Under the pieces are notes generated by a model, which was given only the letters and a program-made list of their open reading frames with translations, searched no databases and was not told the DNA's origin. A stretch of 64,000 nt of DNA from contig NZ_PIPI01000001.1 of assembly GCF_003987315.1 (NCBI RefSeq), positions 744,001 to 808,000 of the forward strand, written 5' to 3'. How positions within the stretch are numbered: position 1 is the stretch's first letter; each line of letters begins with the position of its first letter. This DNA is from Aliidiomarina haloalkalitolerans (GTDB lineage Bacteria; Pseudomonadota; Gammaproteobacteria; Enterobacterales; Alteromonadaceae). Positions 28,190 through 36,299 of the stretch are shown here, piece after piece. A program made the translations under genes and the position numbers.

Positions 28190-28218
28190 AACCGCCTGTC
28201 TTGAGCAGGCGGTTTTTT
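28190..28218 (+). terminator. Intrinsic terminator of the efflux operon
   Basis: AACCGCCTG (28190-28198) and CAGGCGGTT (28206-28214) form a 9-bp stem followed by six T. Confidence 0.92.
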
Positions 28219-28280
28219 ATTCATTCCGCTAAGTTTATTTTGCAATCACCTTGGTGGAAGAAATTAAGGAGACGTAGTCT

Positions 28281-28697
28281 GTGACTGAGCCAATTAAACA
28301 ACCTGAATTAATTATGTCTGAACTCGATGTTATTCGCATTGAATCGCTAATTGAAAAAACACCAGCTTTAAGCAAACAAGTTGCACATTTAGAATCAGAG
28401 CTTGCTCGAGCAACAGTGGTTAAGCCAAAAGATATCCCTGCCGATGTGGTCACCATGAACTCGCGGGTTCGCTTTCGTTTAATTGAAAGTGCGAAAGAAT
28501 TTGAAAAAACCTTAGTTTATCCGGCCGACCTTGGCAAAACTGAGGACGCCATCTCAATTTTCGCTCCCATTGGCAGCGCGCTCATTGGGGTGCGTGTCGG
28601 TGAGACCATCGAATGGCCAATGCAATCGGGGCTTGCCCATGTCGAAGTCATCGAGATAGTTTATCAGCCTGAGCGTGACGGTGATTTCGTCAGCTAA
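28281..28697 (+). CDS. rnk: Rnk, GreA/B-like nucleoside diphosphate kinase regulator
   Basis: RNA-polymerase-binding protein of the Gre family with a short N-terminal coiled coil (about residues 13-45) and a FKBP-like C-terminal domain. The family signature VVTMNSRVRFR and the end VIEIVYQPERDGDF are close to E. coli Rnk. Length is 138 residues. The start is GTG at 28281, nine bases after AAGGAG. The next gene starts 39 bases after its stop and is probably co-transcribed. Confidence 0.93.
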   Translation: MTEPIKQPELIMSELDVIRIESLIEKTPALSKQVAHLESELARATVVKPKDIPADVVTMNSRVRFRLIESAKEFEKTLVYPADLGKTEDAISIFAPIGSALIGVRVGETIEWPMQSGLAHVEVIEIVYQPERDGDFVS

Positions 28698-28736
28698 ACA
28701 GTACCATCCGAGTCTCAAGGAAAAGGAGTGACAGCA

Positions 28737-29702
28737 GTGAGCAAACAGGACACCAACATGCAGCCGGGATTTGATATTATCGGTGACGTTCATGGAATGG
28801 CCGACAAACTCTTTGCCCTGCTGGCGAACCTAGGATATCAGCAGCACGAGGGTGTTTACCAACACCCTTGTCGTGAAGCCATTTTCGTCGGCGATCTCAT
28901 CGACAACGGCGACCAAACCGTGGCTGTTCTCGAAACCGTCAAAGCCATGGTCGACGCTGGCCATGCGCGGGTTGTCATGGGTAATCATGAGCTCAATGCT
29001 GTCGGCTGGTCGCTGCGCCACAGTAAAACTGGCGAATTCCTGCGCGAGCACAGCGCGACTAATCAGGCTCATCACCAAGCATTTCTGGATAATTTACCCG
29101 ATATCGCCGACCGTCAACCTTGGTTGGACTGGTTCAAGACCTTGCCGCTGTTTCTCGACCTCGGCGAACTGCGGATTATCCACGCATGTTGGCATGAACC
29201 TTCCTTTGCCGTGGTTAAACCCTTTTTAAATCCTGATAACTCGCTGCGCGAGGACGCTTGGGAGACTATTTTTGAACGCGACACCGCACCTTTTATTGCG
29301 GTTGAGAACCTACTGAAAGGTGTGGAAGAAACACTGCCTGAAGGTGTTTCGTTTGTGGATCACAAAGGTAAGGAACGCTGGGAAGTGCGAATCTCTTGGT
29401 GGCGCTCCGATGCTGACACCTTGGCCGATATTGCTCACATCCCAAATCCAAGCAAGAACCAGCACGCGATGAACCACCTCTTACAAGTTCCGGCCGACAC
29501 AGCCTTGCTAAAGCGTTTGGCTTACTTAGGCGATTGCCCGGTGTTTTTTGGCCATTATTGGCTCGCTGGAACACCGCAAATACTGACACCAAAATCAGCT
29601 TGTGTGGATTATTCCGCTGGCCGCACTGGGCCATTAGTTGCCTATCGCTGGAGCGGTGAACAAGAGCTCAGCAATGACAACTTTTGTACATCCGATAATT
29701 AA
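28737..29702 (+). CDS. Calcineurin-like metallophosphoesterase
   Basis: A 321-residue PPP-type phosphoesterase. Metal-binding motifs are IIGDVHGMADKL near the start, VGDLIDNGDQT around residue 52 and VVMGNHELNAVGW around residue 80; later histidines are in IIHACWHEP and FFGHYW. This arrangement suits serine/threonine phosphatases or ApaH-like nucleotide hydrolases; the substrate cannot be told. Of two GTG codons (28728 and 28737) the second has the AAGGAG at proper distance. It follows rnk by 39 bases. Confidence 0.88.
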   Translation: MSKQDTNMQPGFDIIGDVHGMADKLFALLANLGYQQHEGVYQHPCREAIFVGDLIDNGDQTVAVLETVKAMVDAGHARVVMGNHELNAVGWSLRHSKTGEFLREHSATNQAHHQAFLDNLPDIADRQPWLDWFKTLPLFLDLGELRIIHACWHEPSFAVVKPFLNPDNSLREDAWETIFERDTAPFIAVENLLKGVEETLPEGVSFVDHKGKERWEVRISWWRSDADTLADIAHIPNPSKNQHAMNHLLQVPADTALLKRLAYLGDCPVFFGHYWLAGTPQILTPKSACVDYSAGRTGPLVAYRWSGEQELSNDNFCTSDN

Positions 29703-29704
29703 AC

Positions 29705-31555
29705 TCAACGAACACCATCACGCAGAATATTAAATTGACGGTTTTGGTGTTCATCTAATTCAGCATAAAACTGGTCCAAGATTCGCGCATAAAACGCATA
29801 CAAAGTAGCGACGGTTTCTGCTTGTTCGTCTGCTAATGCTGCCATCATTTCTGCTTTCATACTTTCTCGATTCAATGCTTCATCTGCTTTGTTGAGGCCG
29901 TAGTCGGTACTCAACCAAACAGTAGCAATGATGGCTGGCGTGCAGACAATCGCCCAAGGTCCGCAAACTGCGCCAGCGCCGCCTGAGGTGACCGCCCCCG
30001 CTCGCGCAACACCACGAGTAAATATTGCGCTAATCGCCCGCCGCACCCCAGAATGTGTTGCTGTTCGTGTCCCAGCTGCCAGCGCAATACGTGCGGCTAA
30101 TGCTGCCCCCGCACCGAGACCAACGAGGGATTTGTCGACGTACTGACTCGGATCAAAGTCGAAATCCGGTAATTGTAAACAGGCGGTTTGTGCCGCGAAT
30201 TGATTGAAAAGACGCTGATAAGCTTGCCCCGCACGTTGCACTTCGACTTCCATGTTGCCATTGAAGTGCTGCTGAGCCGCTAGCAGAGCCGGCGTTAGCG
30301 GCTCACGGATAAAACCATTCATCTTACCGCTGAGGTAATCGGCAAAACTCGCTTGGCTCACACTTGCTCCAGCCAAATAGATGAGTTGGGCATATTGGCC
30401 GGCAAGACTAAAATTCCAATCAAGAAATGCGTCGACACCCGCTTCTGCTTGCGCATACGCCGCTGCAACTTGCATTTCAATGTCTCGTTGCAAACGCGCT
30501 TGAGCTTGCGCATGGTCGGTTTGCAACGCGGCTGAAAGAGAGCTTTCGAGACTCGCTAATTCAGCTTGCCGACGCGTTTTGCCTTGTACGTCAGTACCAG
30601 CGCCCGCACCGTTATTTGCCCAAATACGGTCGCAGGGATCACTTGGCTCCCCGTTTGAATTAGCACTAGCCGAGCTGACTTCATTCGCGCCTTTCTCGCT
30701 AGCGGCGCTCCATAGCTGTGGCATCTTCGTCAGCGCTAAGTAACTAACAAACACCAAGGCAATAGGTAATAACACACTGCGTCGCCATAGGCGTTTGCGT
30801 AATACCTGACGATTCGCTCCCGAGCTTGCAGTGACAATACTCACTAACCCTAATATGACGAGCTGCAGCACGCCGAGCTTGGTTGCTTGAATCATGAGTA
30901 CGACTAACCAAGCCGCAATTTTCATCGTCACGGGTAATGCCACACCACTCGCCTGTTGTAGCAAGTACCATTGCACATCTTGCAGTGTTCCAGCCACAGC
31001 CAGCAATATCGCGAAAACCGGTACAGATGCGTGCTCAAGATCGTATTGTTGCCAGGCGTAAGTCACATACTCGCTCACGGCAAAAGCCCGGGTATCGGGT
31101 AAATCCAGCCAGAAAAACTGCACAAGCGCTAATGCAATGACCATCACAGCGAGATTACACCATGCGCTCAGCCGCAGTGCTACAACCGCTAGAAACTCAG
31201 GCTGCGCTTCTGCACGCAAACCACGGGAAAACAAACGATAAAAGATCCCCAAGGAAAGCATACCGCAGGCAAATACGAGCCACTCCAACCAATGTAAGTG
31301 TGCCATGACAATGATGGCAAGCAGCGCCATGATCATGGCAATGAAGACGTAACCAATTCGCAGGATCAGGCTGTCCCAGAGCCAACGACGAATCTTTCCT
31401 GCACTTGCATAGACAAACGCTAAAAAGGCTTGGCGACGCAACATTCTTACTGCGTCGAGATAGAAGAAGATAATCAGGGTCACGACCAGCAAGAGCAACA
31501 GCCATACCGGCTCAGGGAGCTGAATCAACCAATGATAGAGTGGTGTTGTCGACAC
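29705..31555 (-). CDS. Large unknown membrane protein
   Basis: About 616 residues from a GTG at 31555 preceded by AAGGTG; a TTG-started extension to 31630 is less likely. The N-terminal half has about seven to eight hydrophobic helices (first LLLLLVVTLIIFFYL, last LLPIALVFVSYLALTK). The C-terminal half, about 320 residues, is soluble and Ala/Gln-rich with coiled-coil character (AQAQARLQRDIEMQVAAAYA), includes a Gly/Ala-rich segment ending in CGPWAIVCTPAIIATVWL that may re-enter the membrane, and ends in charged helices. I do not recognise a family. It is divergent from padR and only two bases from the end of the phosphoesterase (convergent). Confidence 0.75.
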   Translation of the reverse strand: MSTTPLYHWLIQLPEPVWLLLLLVVTLIIFFYLDAVRMLRRQAFLAFVYASAGKIRRWLWDSLILRIGYVFIAMIMALLAIIVMAHLHWLEWLVFACGMLSLGIFYRLFSRGLRAEAQPEFLAVVALRLSAWCNLAVMVIALALVQFFWLDLPDTRAFAVSEYVTYAWQQYDLEHASVPVFAILLAVAGTLQDVQWYLLQQASGVALPVTMKIAAWLVVLMIQATKLGVLQLVILGLVSIVTASSGANRQVLRKRLWRRSVLLPIALVFVSYLALTKMPQLWSAASEKGANEVSSASANSNGEPSDPCDRIWANNGAGAGTDVQGKTRRQAELASLESSLSAALQTDHAQAQARLQRDIEMQVAAAYAQAEAGVDAFLDWNFSLAGQYAQLIYLAGASVSQASFADYLSGKMNGFIREPLTPALLAAQQHFNGNMEVEVQRAGQAYQRLFNQFAAQTACLQLPDFDFDPSQYVDKSLVGLGAGAALAARIALAAGTRTATHSGVRRAISAIFTRGVARAGAVTSGGAGAVCGPWAIVCTPAIIATVWLSTDYGLNKADEALNRESMKAEMMAALADEQAETVATLYAFYARILDQFYAELDEHQNRQFNILRDGVR

Positions 31556-31639
31556 AAAAAAGCACCTTATACATCCGCTTACCGCATGAGTGTAACTGAT
31601 TGCGCAAATCAATGATGAAAAAAGCGACAAATTTTAACC

Positions 31640-31668
31640 TTGATCAAATAAGGTTTACTATGTATAGT
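31640..31668 (+). promoter_or_regulatory. padR promoter with overlapping palindrome
   Basis: -35 TTGATC (31640-31645), a 17-base spacer and -10 TATAGT (31663-31668). The palindrome ACTAT-GT-ATAGT (31657-31668) covers the -10 and is a candidate PadR operator for autoregulation. The -10 ends six bases before the ATG. Confidence 0.6.
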
Positions 31669-31674
31669 TAAAAA

Positions 31675-32016
31675 ATGAAAACTGATAATGAACAAATTCT
31701 CAAAGGACTTTTGGACACGCTGGTCTTGAATGTCCTCACCCAAGGCGAAAACTACGGTTTTGGTATTCGCGAAGCACTGCACCAACAACTTGGTGCGGAT
31801 GCAGACGTCGTCAAAGAAGCGACACTTTATCCCCTACTTCATCGTTTAGAACGGCGCGAACTCTTAATTTCCTACCGCCAGCCGGGTGAGCGCGGTACGC
31901 CAAGGAAATATTACAAAATCACGGATCTCGGGCGCAGTTACCTGCGCACGAAAACAGCAGAATGGCGCAAGGTAGCAAGCTTGCTTGAGCGTACCATTTT
32001 CACTAACAAGGACTAA
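31675..32016 (+). CDS. PadR-family transcriptional regulator
   Basis: A 113-residue winged-helix protein with the family opening LKGLLDTLVLNVLTQGENYGF, EATLYPLLHRLERRELL as recognition helix region, the wing GTPRKYYKITDLGR and a short C-terminal dimer helix. PadR proteins are ligand-responsive repressors, often autoregulated. No ribosome site precedes the ATG, and the -10 element is immediately upstream, so the mRNA may be leaderless. Paired with a HAAS-type membrane protein three bases downstream, a common PadR partner. Confidence 0.93.
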   Translation: MKTDNEQILKGLLDTLVLNVLTQGENYGFGIREALHQQLGADADVVKEATLYPLLHRLERRELLISYRQPGERGTPRKYYKITDLGRSYLRTKTAEWRKVASLLERTIFTNKD

Positions 32017-32019
32017 TTT

Positions 32020-32976
32020 ATGCGTTTATTTCGCGTTACTCGACTTTTTTCACCACAATTCCCTCAAGAATTGGCCACTGACATTCCGGCTATTGACTCG
32101 TACCTGCAGCAAATTGAACAGGAATTGCCAGGCCGCAAAGCCTTGCGTTGTCAAATGCTCGAAGAAGTTCGCGACCATTTACTTGAGCACCATTCGCAGT
32201 TAGTCGCGAGTGGCGAAAGTAGCGACCTTGCAGCCGAACAGGTGACGACACAATTTGGCGATCCGATTCAATATGGGCGAACGCTTCGGCGCGACAAGTT
32301 AATCAAATTTGCCAAAATCTTCAGTATCAGCACCCTCGCTTTTATCGCGATAACATTGTTTATGGGTTGGTCCTATACACCGACAGAGTACCCTCTAGTC
32401 GAAACTCCTGGCTTCTGGACACGGTTGTTCGTGCCTATGCTCAACGCACCGCTCTTTGCTTTGCTGATGAGTTACACCATGAGCTTCGTCGTGGTCAAAG
32501 CCAAGCCGGACCCAAAAAGTGCATCGCATGTGTATGTCGATCGGAAAAAGAAGTACGCTGCTTTATATATCGTTCTCTATATGTCCGCACTGGCCGTGAT
32601 CGCGATCCTCGGGATTTTCAATATCGGCATGTTCCGCAACATGCATCCGCTCGTATCCGCTGCATTTGCCATTTTGTCGGTACTAACGGTTTACTGGAAT
32701 CGCATTCCCTGGAACAGCTACGACCTCAAAGACGACACACTCATTGTGAGAAGCGTTTTTCGTGAGACGCAAATCCCTCTTGTACAAATTATCTCAATCA
32801 AAGTAAAACGCTACTGGATAGACCGTTTCAGCGGTTTAGACAGCCGCTCATTAATGATTCAATGGCGCACCAGCACAGGCCAGGTTCAACGTTTGCAGCT
32901 GCCCTTAAATGACAGCATGCACAATGCCGATCGATTACAGGCGAAACTTTACAGCGCACTCGAACATCCGCAATAA
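32020..32976 (+). CDS. HAAS-domain membrane protein, PadR partner
   Basis: A 318-residue protein. Residues about 25-85 form the helical HAAS-like module (YLQQIEQELPGRK, then EEVRDHLLEHHSQL and TTQFGDPIQYG), typical of proteins encoded next to PadR regulators. Four membrane helices follow (about 95-115, 133-153, 178-200 and 205-225), and a C-terminal PH-like region of about 85 residues (DLKDDTLIVRSVF, QIPLVQIISIKVK) resembles bacterial PH/YdbT-like domains. Role unknown; its stress or envelope function is guesswork. Confidence 0.82.
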   Translation: MRLFRVTRLFSPQFPQELATDIPAIDSYLQQIEQELPGRKALRCQMLEEVRDHLLEHHSQLVASGESSDLAAEQVTTQFGDPIQYGRTLRRDKLIKFAKIFSISTLAFIAITLFMGWSYTPTEYPLVETPGFWTRLFVPMLNAPLFALLMSYTMSFVVVKAKPDPKSASHVYVDRKKKYAALYIVLYMSALAVIAILGIFNIGMFRNMHPLVSAAFAILSVLTVYWNRIPWNSYDLKDDTLIVRSVFRETQIPLVQIISIKVKRYWIDRFSGLDSRSLMIQWRTSTGQVQRLQLPLNDSMHNADRLQAKLYSALEHPQ

Positions 32977-33121
32977 AACTCGTGCGACCCATTAATCGAT
33001 TTCATGCGAATAATCTCCAAAAAAAGCTTGCACGGTATATAATATGGGCGTCTGAAGATTGAAGCGCCCAGACACCTATTCCTGCTTCAAGTTAATTATA
33101 TTATTGACTAAGGAGTCAGCC

Positions 33122-33232
33122 ATGATCGAAGAAATCCGCAAAAACCTACTTGTTAACGTTATCGTGCCAGGCATTTTAACTGTAGCAGGCATCTTGGTTG
33201 GGTCGGCCTATCTCTACATGTATGTGCTGTAG
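33122..33232 (+). CDS. 36-residue single-helix membrane peptide
   Basis: An ORF too short for usual callers, with AAGGAG eight bases ahead of the ATG and a strong terminator 71 bases past the stop. It opens with the charged MIEEIRKNLL and continues as one hydrophobic helix (VIVPGILTVAGILVGSAYLY), ending YMYVL. A TATAAT at 33038-33043 could serve as promoter. Small inner-membrane peptides of this type often modulate larger complexes; no target is evident here. It stands alone between the HAAS gene and the thiolase. Confidence 0.65.
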   Translation: MIEEIRKNLLVNVIVPGILTVAGILVGSAYLYMYVL

Positions 33233-33303
33233 GTCTCGGCGCTGTCATTAACCCAGGATTCGCGACCTGTTGGTTAATGTGTCAAACCAAATCAAACACA
33301 TAA

Positions 33304-33343
33304 AAAAATCCCCGTAGCCTCCCAACCGGCGACGGGGATTTTT
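33304..33343. terminator. Bidirectional intrinsic terminator
   Basis: AAAAATCCCCGT (33304-33315) pairs with ACGGGGATTTTT (33332-33343); T runs follow on both strands. It would end the 36-aa gene from the left and the thiolase gene from the right. Confidence 0.9.
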
Positions 33344-33361
33344 TCTATGCAGTGAATGCTA

Positions 33362-34543
33362 TTAGAGCATTTCAACCGCTAAAGCGACGGCTTCACCACC
33401 ACCGATACACAGTGAAGTCATACCCTTGGTTTCACCACGTTGTTTCAAGGCATGCAATAGGGTCACTAACAAGCGCGCACCGGAAGCGCCGATCGGATGG
33501 CCTAATGCACAGGCGCCGCCGTGAACGTTGACTTTGTCAGCATCCAAATCCATGTCTTTGATGGCAATCATAGTCACCATGGCAAAGGCTTCGTTGATTT
33601 CCCAAACATCGACGTCGTCTTTCGACCACCCTGCTTTTTCAAGTGCTTTGTTCATTGCACCGACTGGCGCCATGGTGAATTCAGACGGCTTTTGCGAATG
33701 CGTCGCGTGGCTGACAATCCGCGCCAAAGGCTGCAAGCCCTTCGCTTTGGCGTCGCTTTCACGCATCAGAACTAATGCAGCAGCGCCGTCGGAAATCGAC
33801 GAAGAGTTCGCTGCGGTGACGGTACCATCTTTAGCAAACGCTGGACGTAACGATGGAATTTTATCAATCCGCGCTTTACCTGGCTGCTCATCGGTGCTCA
33901 CGGTGACTTCACCTTTACGATCACTGTAAGAAACCGGCGTAATTTCGTCGGCAAATTTGCCGCTCTGAATCGCTTCTTGCGCACGAGTTAATGAGCGAAT
34001 GGCAAAATCGTCCATCGCTTCGCGAGTAAAACCATAGGCATCGGCGGTATCTTGCGCATAGCAACCCATCGCTTTGCCTTCGTAGGCGTCTTGCAGGCCG
34101 TCGAGCATCATGTGATCGAGTACTTGACCATGGCCCATGCGATAGCCGCTGCGTGCCTTGTCGAGCAAATACGGTGCATTCGACATACTTTCCATGCCAC
34201 CAGCAACGACTACGTCGGCAGAGCCGGCTTTAATCAAGTCATGGCCAAACATTACGGTTTTCAAGCCTGAGCCACAAACCTTATTGATGGTGGTTGCGCC
34301 AGTACCTAATGGCAGACCTGCCGCCAACATAGCTTGACGTGCCGGTGCTTGCTTTAAACCTGCAGGTAAGACACAGCCCATAATCACTTCACTGACGTCT
34401 TCACCGGCAAGCCCTGAACGCTCAATCGCAGCGCGAATGGCTTGGGCACCAAGGTCAGGCGCACTTACTGCGCTGAGTTCTCCCATGAAACCGCCCATTG
34501 GGGTGCGCGCAGCGGCGACAATGACAACTGAATCTGAGCTCAT
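33362..34543 (-). CDS. atoB: Acetyl-CoA acetyltransferase (thiolase II)
   Basis: Interconverts acetoacetyl-CoA and two acetyl-CoA. The 393 residues are the biosynthetic/degradative thiolase length. Catalytic Cys90 is in NKVCGSGLK, His349 in GHPIGASGARL and Cys379 in SLCIGGGEA; the NEAFA motif is present. Here it should cleave acetoacetyl-CoA made by AacS at the end of leucine breakdown. It is divergent from liuR, with a LiuR-type palindrome between them, so it probably belongs to the LiuR regulon. The AGGAG ribosome site supports the ATG at 34543. Confidence 0.95.
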   Translation of the reverse strand: MSSDSVVIVAAARTPMGGFMGELSAVSAPDLGAQAIRAAIERSGLAGEDVSEVIMGCVLPAGLKQAPARQAMLAAGLPLGTGATTINKVCGSGLKTVMFGHDLIKAGSADVVVAGGMESMSNAPYLLDKARSGYRMGHGQVLDHMMLDGLQDAYEGKAMGCYAQDTADAYGFTREAMDDFAIRSLTRAQEAIQSGKFADEITPVSYSDRKGEVTVSTDEQPGKARIDKIPSLRPAFAKDGTVTAANSSSISDGAAALVLMRESDAKAKGLQPLARIVSHATHSQKPSEFTMAPVGAMNKALEKAGWSKDDVDVWEINEAFAMVTMIAIKDMDLDADKVNVHGGACALGHPIGASGARLLVTLLHALKQRGETKGMTSLCIGGGEAVALAVEML

Positions 34544-34574
34544 TTAACTTCTCCTGCTGTAATAAAATTGTTAG

Positions 34575-34590
34575 GCTGAGCATGCTCAGC
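34575..34590. promoter_or_regulatory. Perfect 16-bp palindrome GCTGAGCATGCTCAGC
   Basis: It is two bases from the LiuR-type site in the shared thiolase/liuR promoter region. It could be a second operator or a hairpin in the thiolase leader. The owner is unknown. Confidence 0.5.
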
Positions 34591-34592
34591 AC

Positions 34593-34608
34593 TTTACGTT
34601 AACGTAAA
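34593..34608. promoter_or_regulatory. LiuR-type operator TTTACGTTAACGTAAA
   Basis: A perfect 16-bp palindrome rich in TTACG/CGTAA half-sites, as described for LiuR (MerR family) sites in gammaproteobacteria. It lies between the thiolase and liuR genes and could control both. Confidence 0.75.
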
Positions 34609-34667
34609 CTTCGTGATAGCTTAACGCCTGTGAATGCCTCATGGCAAGTGACCATTGGATTCGAATC

Positions 34668-35117
34668 ATGAATAAACCGCAAATTGACACGCCTGAGTTT
34701 GAAACTAGCCCAGAACGGGTGCGGCGAACTCAAGACACATTTAGCATCGGCGACCTTGCTCGCGAGTTTGATATTACCACGCGCAGCATTCGTTTCTACG
34801 AAGACCAAGGCTTACTTATCCCAGAGCGTCGCGGCCAAACGCGTATCTACCATCAAAAAGACCGAGTGCGGTTAAAACTCATTCTACGTGGCAAACGTTT
34901 AGGCTTTACCCTCGCGGAAACCAAAACCTTGTTCGATATGTATGACCGTGACGGTAGTAGCGTGAATCAATTACAAACCATGTTGCGTTTAATTGAAGAC
35001 AAAAAATCAGCGCTACGCCAGCAATTAGAAGATATTAAAGTTGTTTTGCACGAGCTCACTGCGGTTGAAGCCGGCTGCCGTGCGGAACTCAATGAAAAAT
35101 CCAAGGAGTCGTTATGA
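34668..35117 (+). CDS. liuR: MerR-family regulator LiuR
   Basis: Repressor of branched-chain amino acid breakdown genes. The MerR helix-turn-helix and wing are at about residues 28-70 ([26 protein letters not shown], shown here in two overlapping parts of the motif: [11 protein letters not shown] and RRGQTRIY), followed by a long dimerisation helix. The ATG at 34668 is preferred because of GGAT upstream, but ATG 34641 is possible (adds nine residues). It heads the liu operon and its TGA overlaps the liuA ATG by four bases. Confidence 0.92.
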   Translation: MNKPQIDTPEFETSPERVRRTQDTFSIGDLAREFDITTRSIRFYEDQGLLIPERRGQTRIYHQKDRVRLKLILRGKRLGFTLAETKTLFDMYDRDGSSVNQLQTMLRLIEDKKSALRQQLEDIKVVLHELTAVEAGCRAELNEKSKESL

Positions 35118-36286
35118 TCAGCACCTATAAACCATTTAATTTTGACCTCGGCGAAACAGCAGACATGATTCGTGAGCAAGTCAATGCTTTTGCTCGTGAT
35201 GAAATCGCTCCGCGCGCGGCTCAAATCGATGAAAAAAATGAGTTTCCTGCTGATTTATGGCGCAAGTTTGGTGACATGGGGTTGCTCGGCATTACTGTCC
35301 CTGAAGAATTTGGTGGCTCAGACATGGGTTACCTCGAGCACGTTATCGCTATGGAAGAGATCAGCCGTGCATCAGCATCGGTAGGCCTCAGCTATGGTGC
35401 TCATTCAAACCTGTGTGTGAACCAAATTAAAATCAACGGCTCGCAAGCGCAAAAAGAGAAATACTTACCTAAGTTAGTCAGCGGTGAACACGTTGGTGCG
35501 TTGGCTATGAGTGAGCCAAACGCTGGTTCTGACGTCGTCAGCATGAAACTGCATGCGAAGAAAGACGGTGATCACTACATTCTAAACGGTAACAAAATGT
35601 GGATTACCAACGGTCCTGATGCTGACGTTTTGGTGGTTTACGCGAAAACCGAGCCGGGTTCTGGTTCAAAAGGTATTACTGCTTTCATTATCGAAAAAGA
35701 CAACACCCCTGGTTTTAGCACGGCGCAAAAGCTGGACAAGCTCGGTATGCGCGGTTCGAATACCTGTGAGCTAGTGTTCGAAGACGCTCGCGTCCCTGCC
35801 GAAAATATCTTGGGTGAACTGAATCAGGGCGTCAAAGTTTTAATGAGCGGCCTTGATTACGAGCGTGCAGTGCTGGCTGCGGGTCCATTAGGTATTATGC
35901 AAGCCTGTATGGACGTGGTCGTACCGTATATTCACGAACGTGAGCAATTCGGTCAGTCCATCGGTCAATTCCAGTTAGTGCAAGGTAAAGTTGCTGACAT
36001 GTACACGCAAATGAACGCTGCACGTGCATACGTCTACGCCGTTGCGAAGGCCTGTGATCGCGGTGAAACCACTCGTAAAGACGCTGCCGGTGCCATTCTT
36101 TATGCTGCCGAACTGGCGACAAAAATGGCGCTCGACGCCATTCAATTGCTCGGTGGTAACGGCTACATCAATGAGTACCCGACAGGTCGATTATTGCGGG
36201 ATGCTAAACTCTATGAAATTGGTGCCGGCACCTCGGAAATTCGCCGTATGTTGATCGGCCGTGAGTTATTTACCGAATCCAAATAA
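35114..36286 (+). CDS. liuA: Isovaleryl-CoA dehydrogenase
   Basis: First committed step of leucine breakdown, isovaleryl-CoA to 3-methylcrotonyl-CoA, with electrons to ETF. The 390 residues show the acyl-CoA dehydrogenase signatures [13 protein letters not shown] and a C-terminal [20 protein letters not shown]. The catalytic Glu lies in [13 protein letters not shown], the helix position characteristic of isovaleryl-CoA dehydrogenases instead of the later position in other family members. Overlaps liuR by ATGA and precedes liuB by 13 bases. Confidence 0.96.
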   Translation: MISTYKPFNFDLGETADMIREQVNAFARDEIAPRAAQIDEKNEFPADLWRKFGDMGLLGITVPEEFGGSDMGYLEHVIAMEEISRASASVGLSYGAHSNLCVNQIKINGSQAQKEKYLPKLVSGEHVGALAMSEPNAGSDVVSMKLHAKKDGDHYILNGNKMWITNGPDADVLVVYAKTEPGSGSKGITAFIIEKDNTPGFSTAQKLDKLGMRGSNTCELVFEDARVPAENILGELNQGVKVLMSGLDYERAVLAAGPLGIMQACMDVVVPYIHEREQFGQSIGQFQLVQGKVADMYTQMNAARAYVYAVAKACDRGETTRKDAAGAILYAAELATKMALDAIQLLGGNGYINEYPTGRLLRDAKLYEIGAGTSEIRRMLIGRELFTESK

Positions 36287-36299
36287 AAGGAACCGAACT

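Noticed and set aside
31556-31630. TTG-started extension of the large membrane protein
   Set aside because: No ribosome site; the GTG at 31555 has AAGGTG at suitable spacing.
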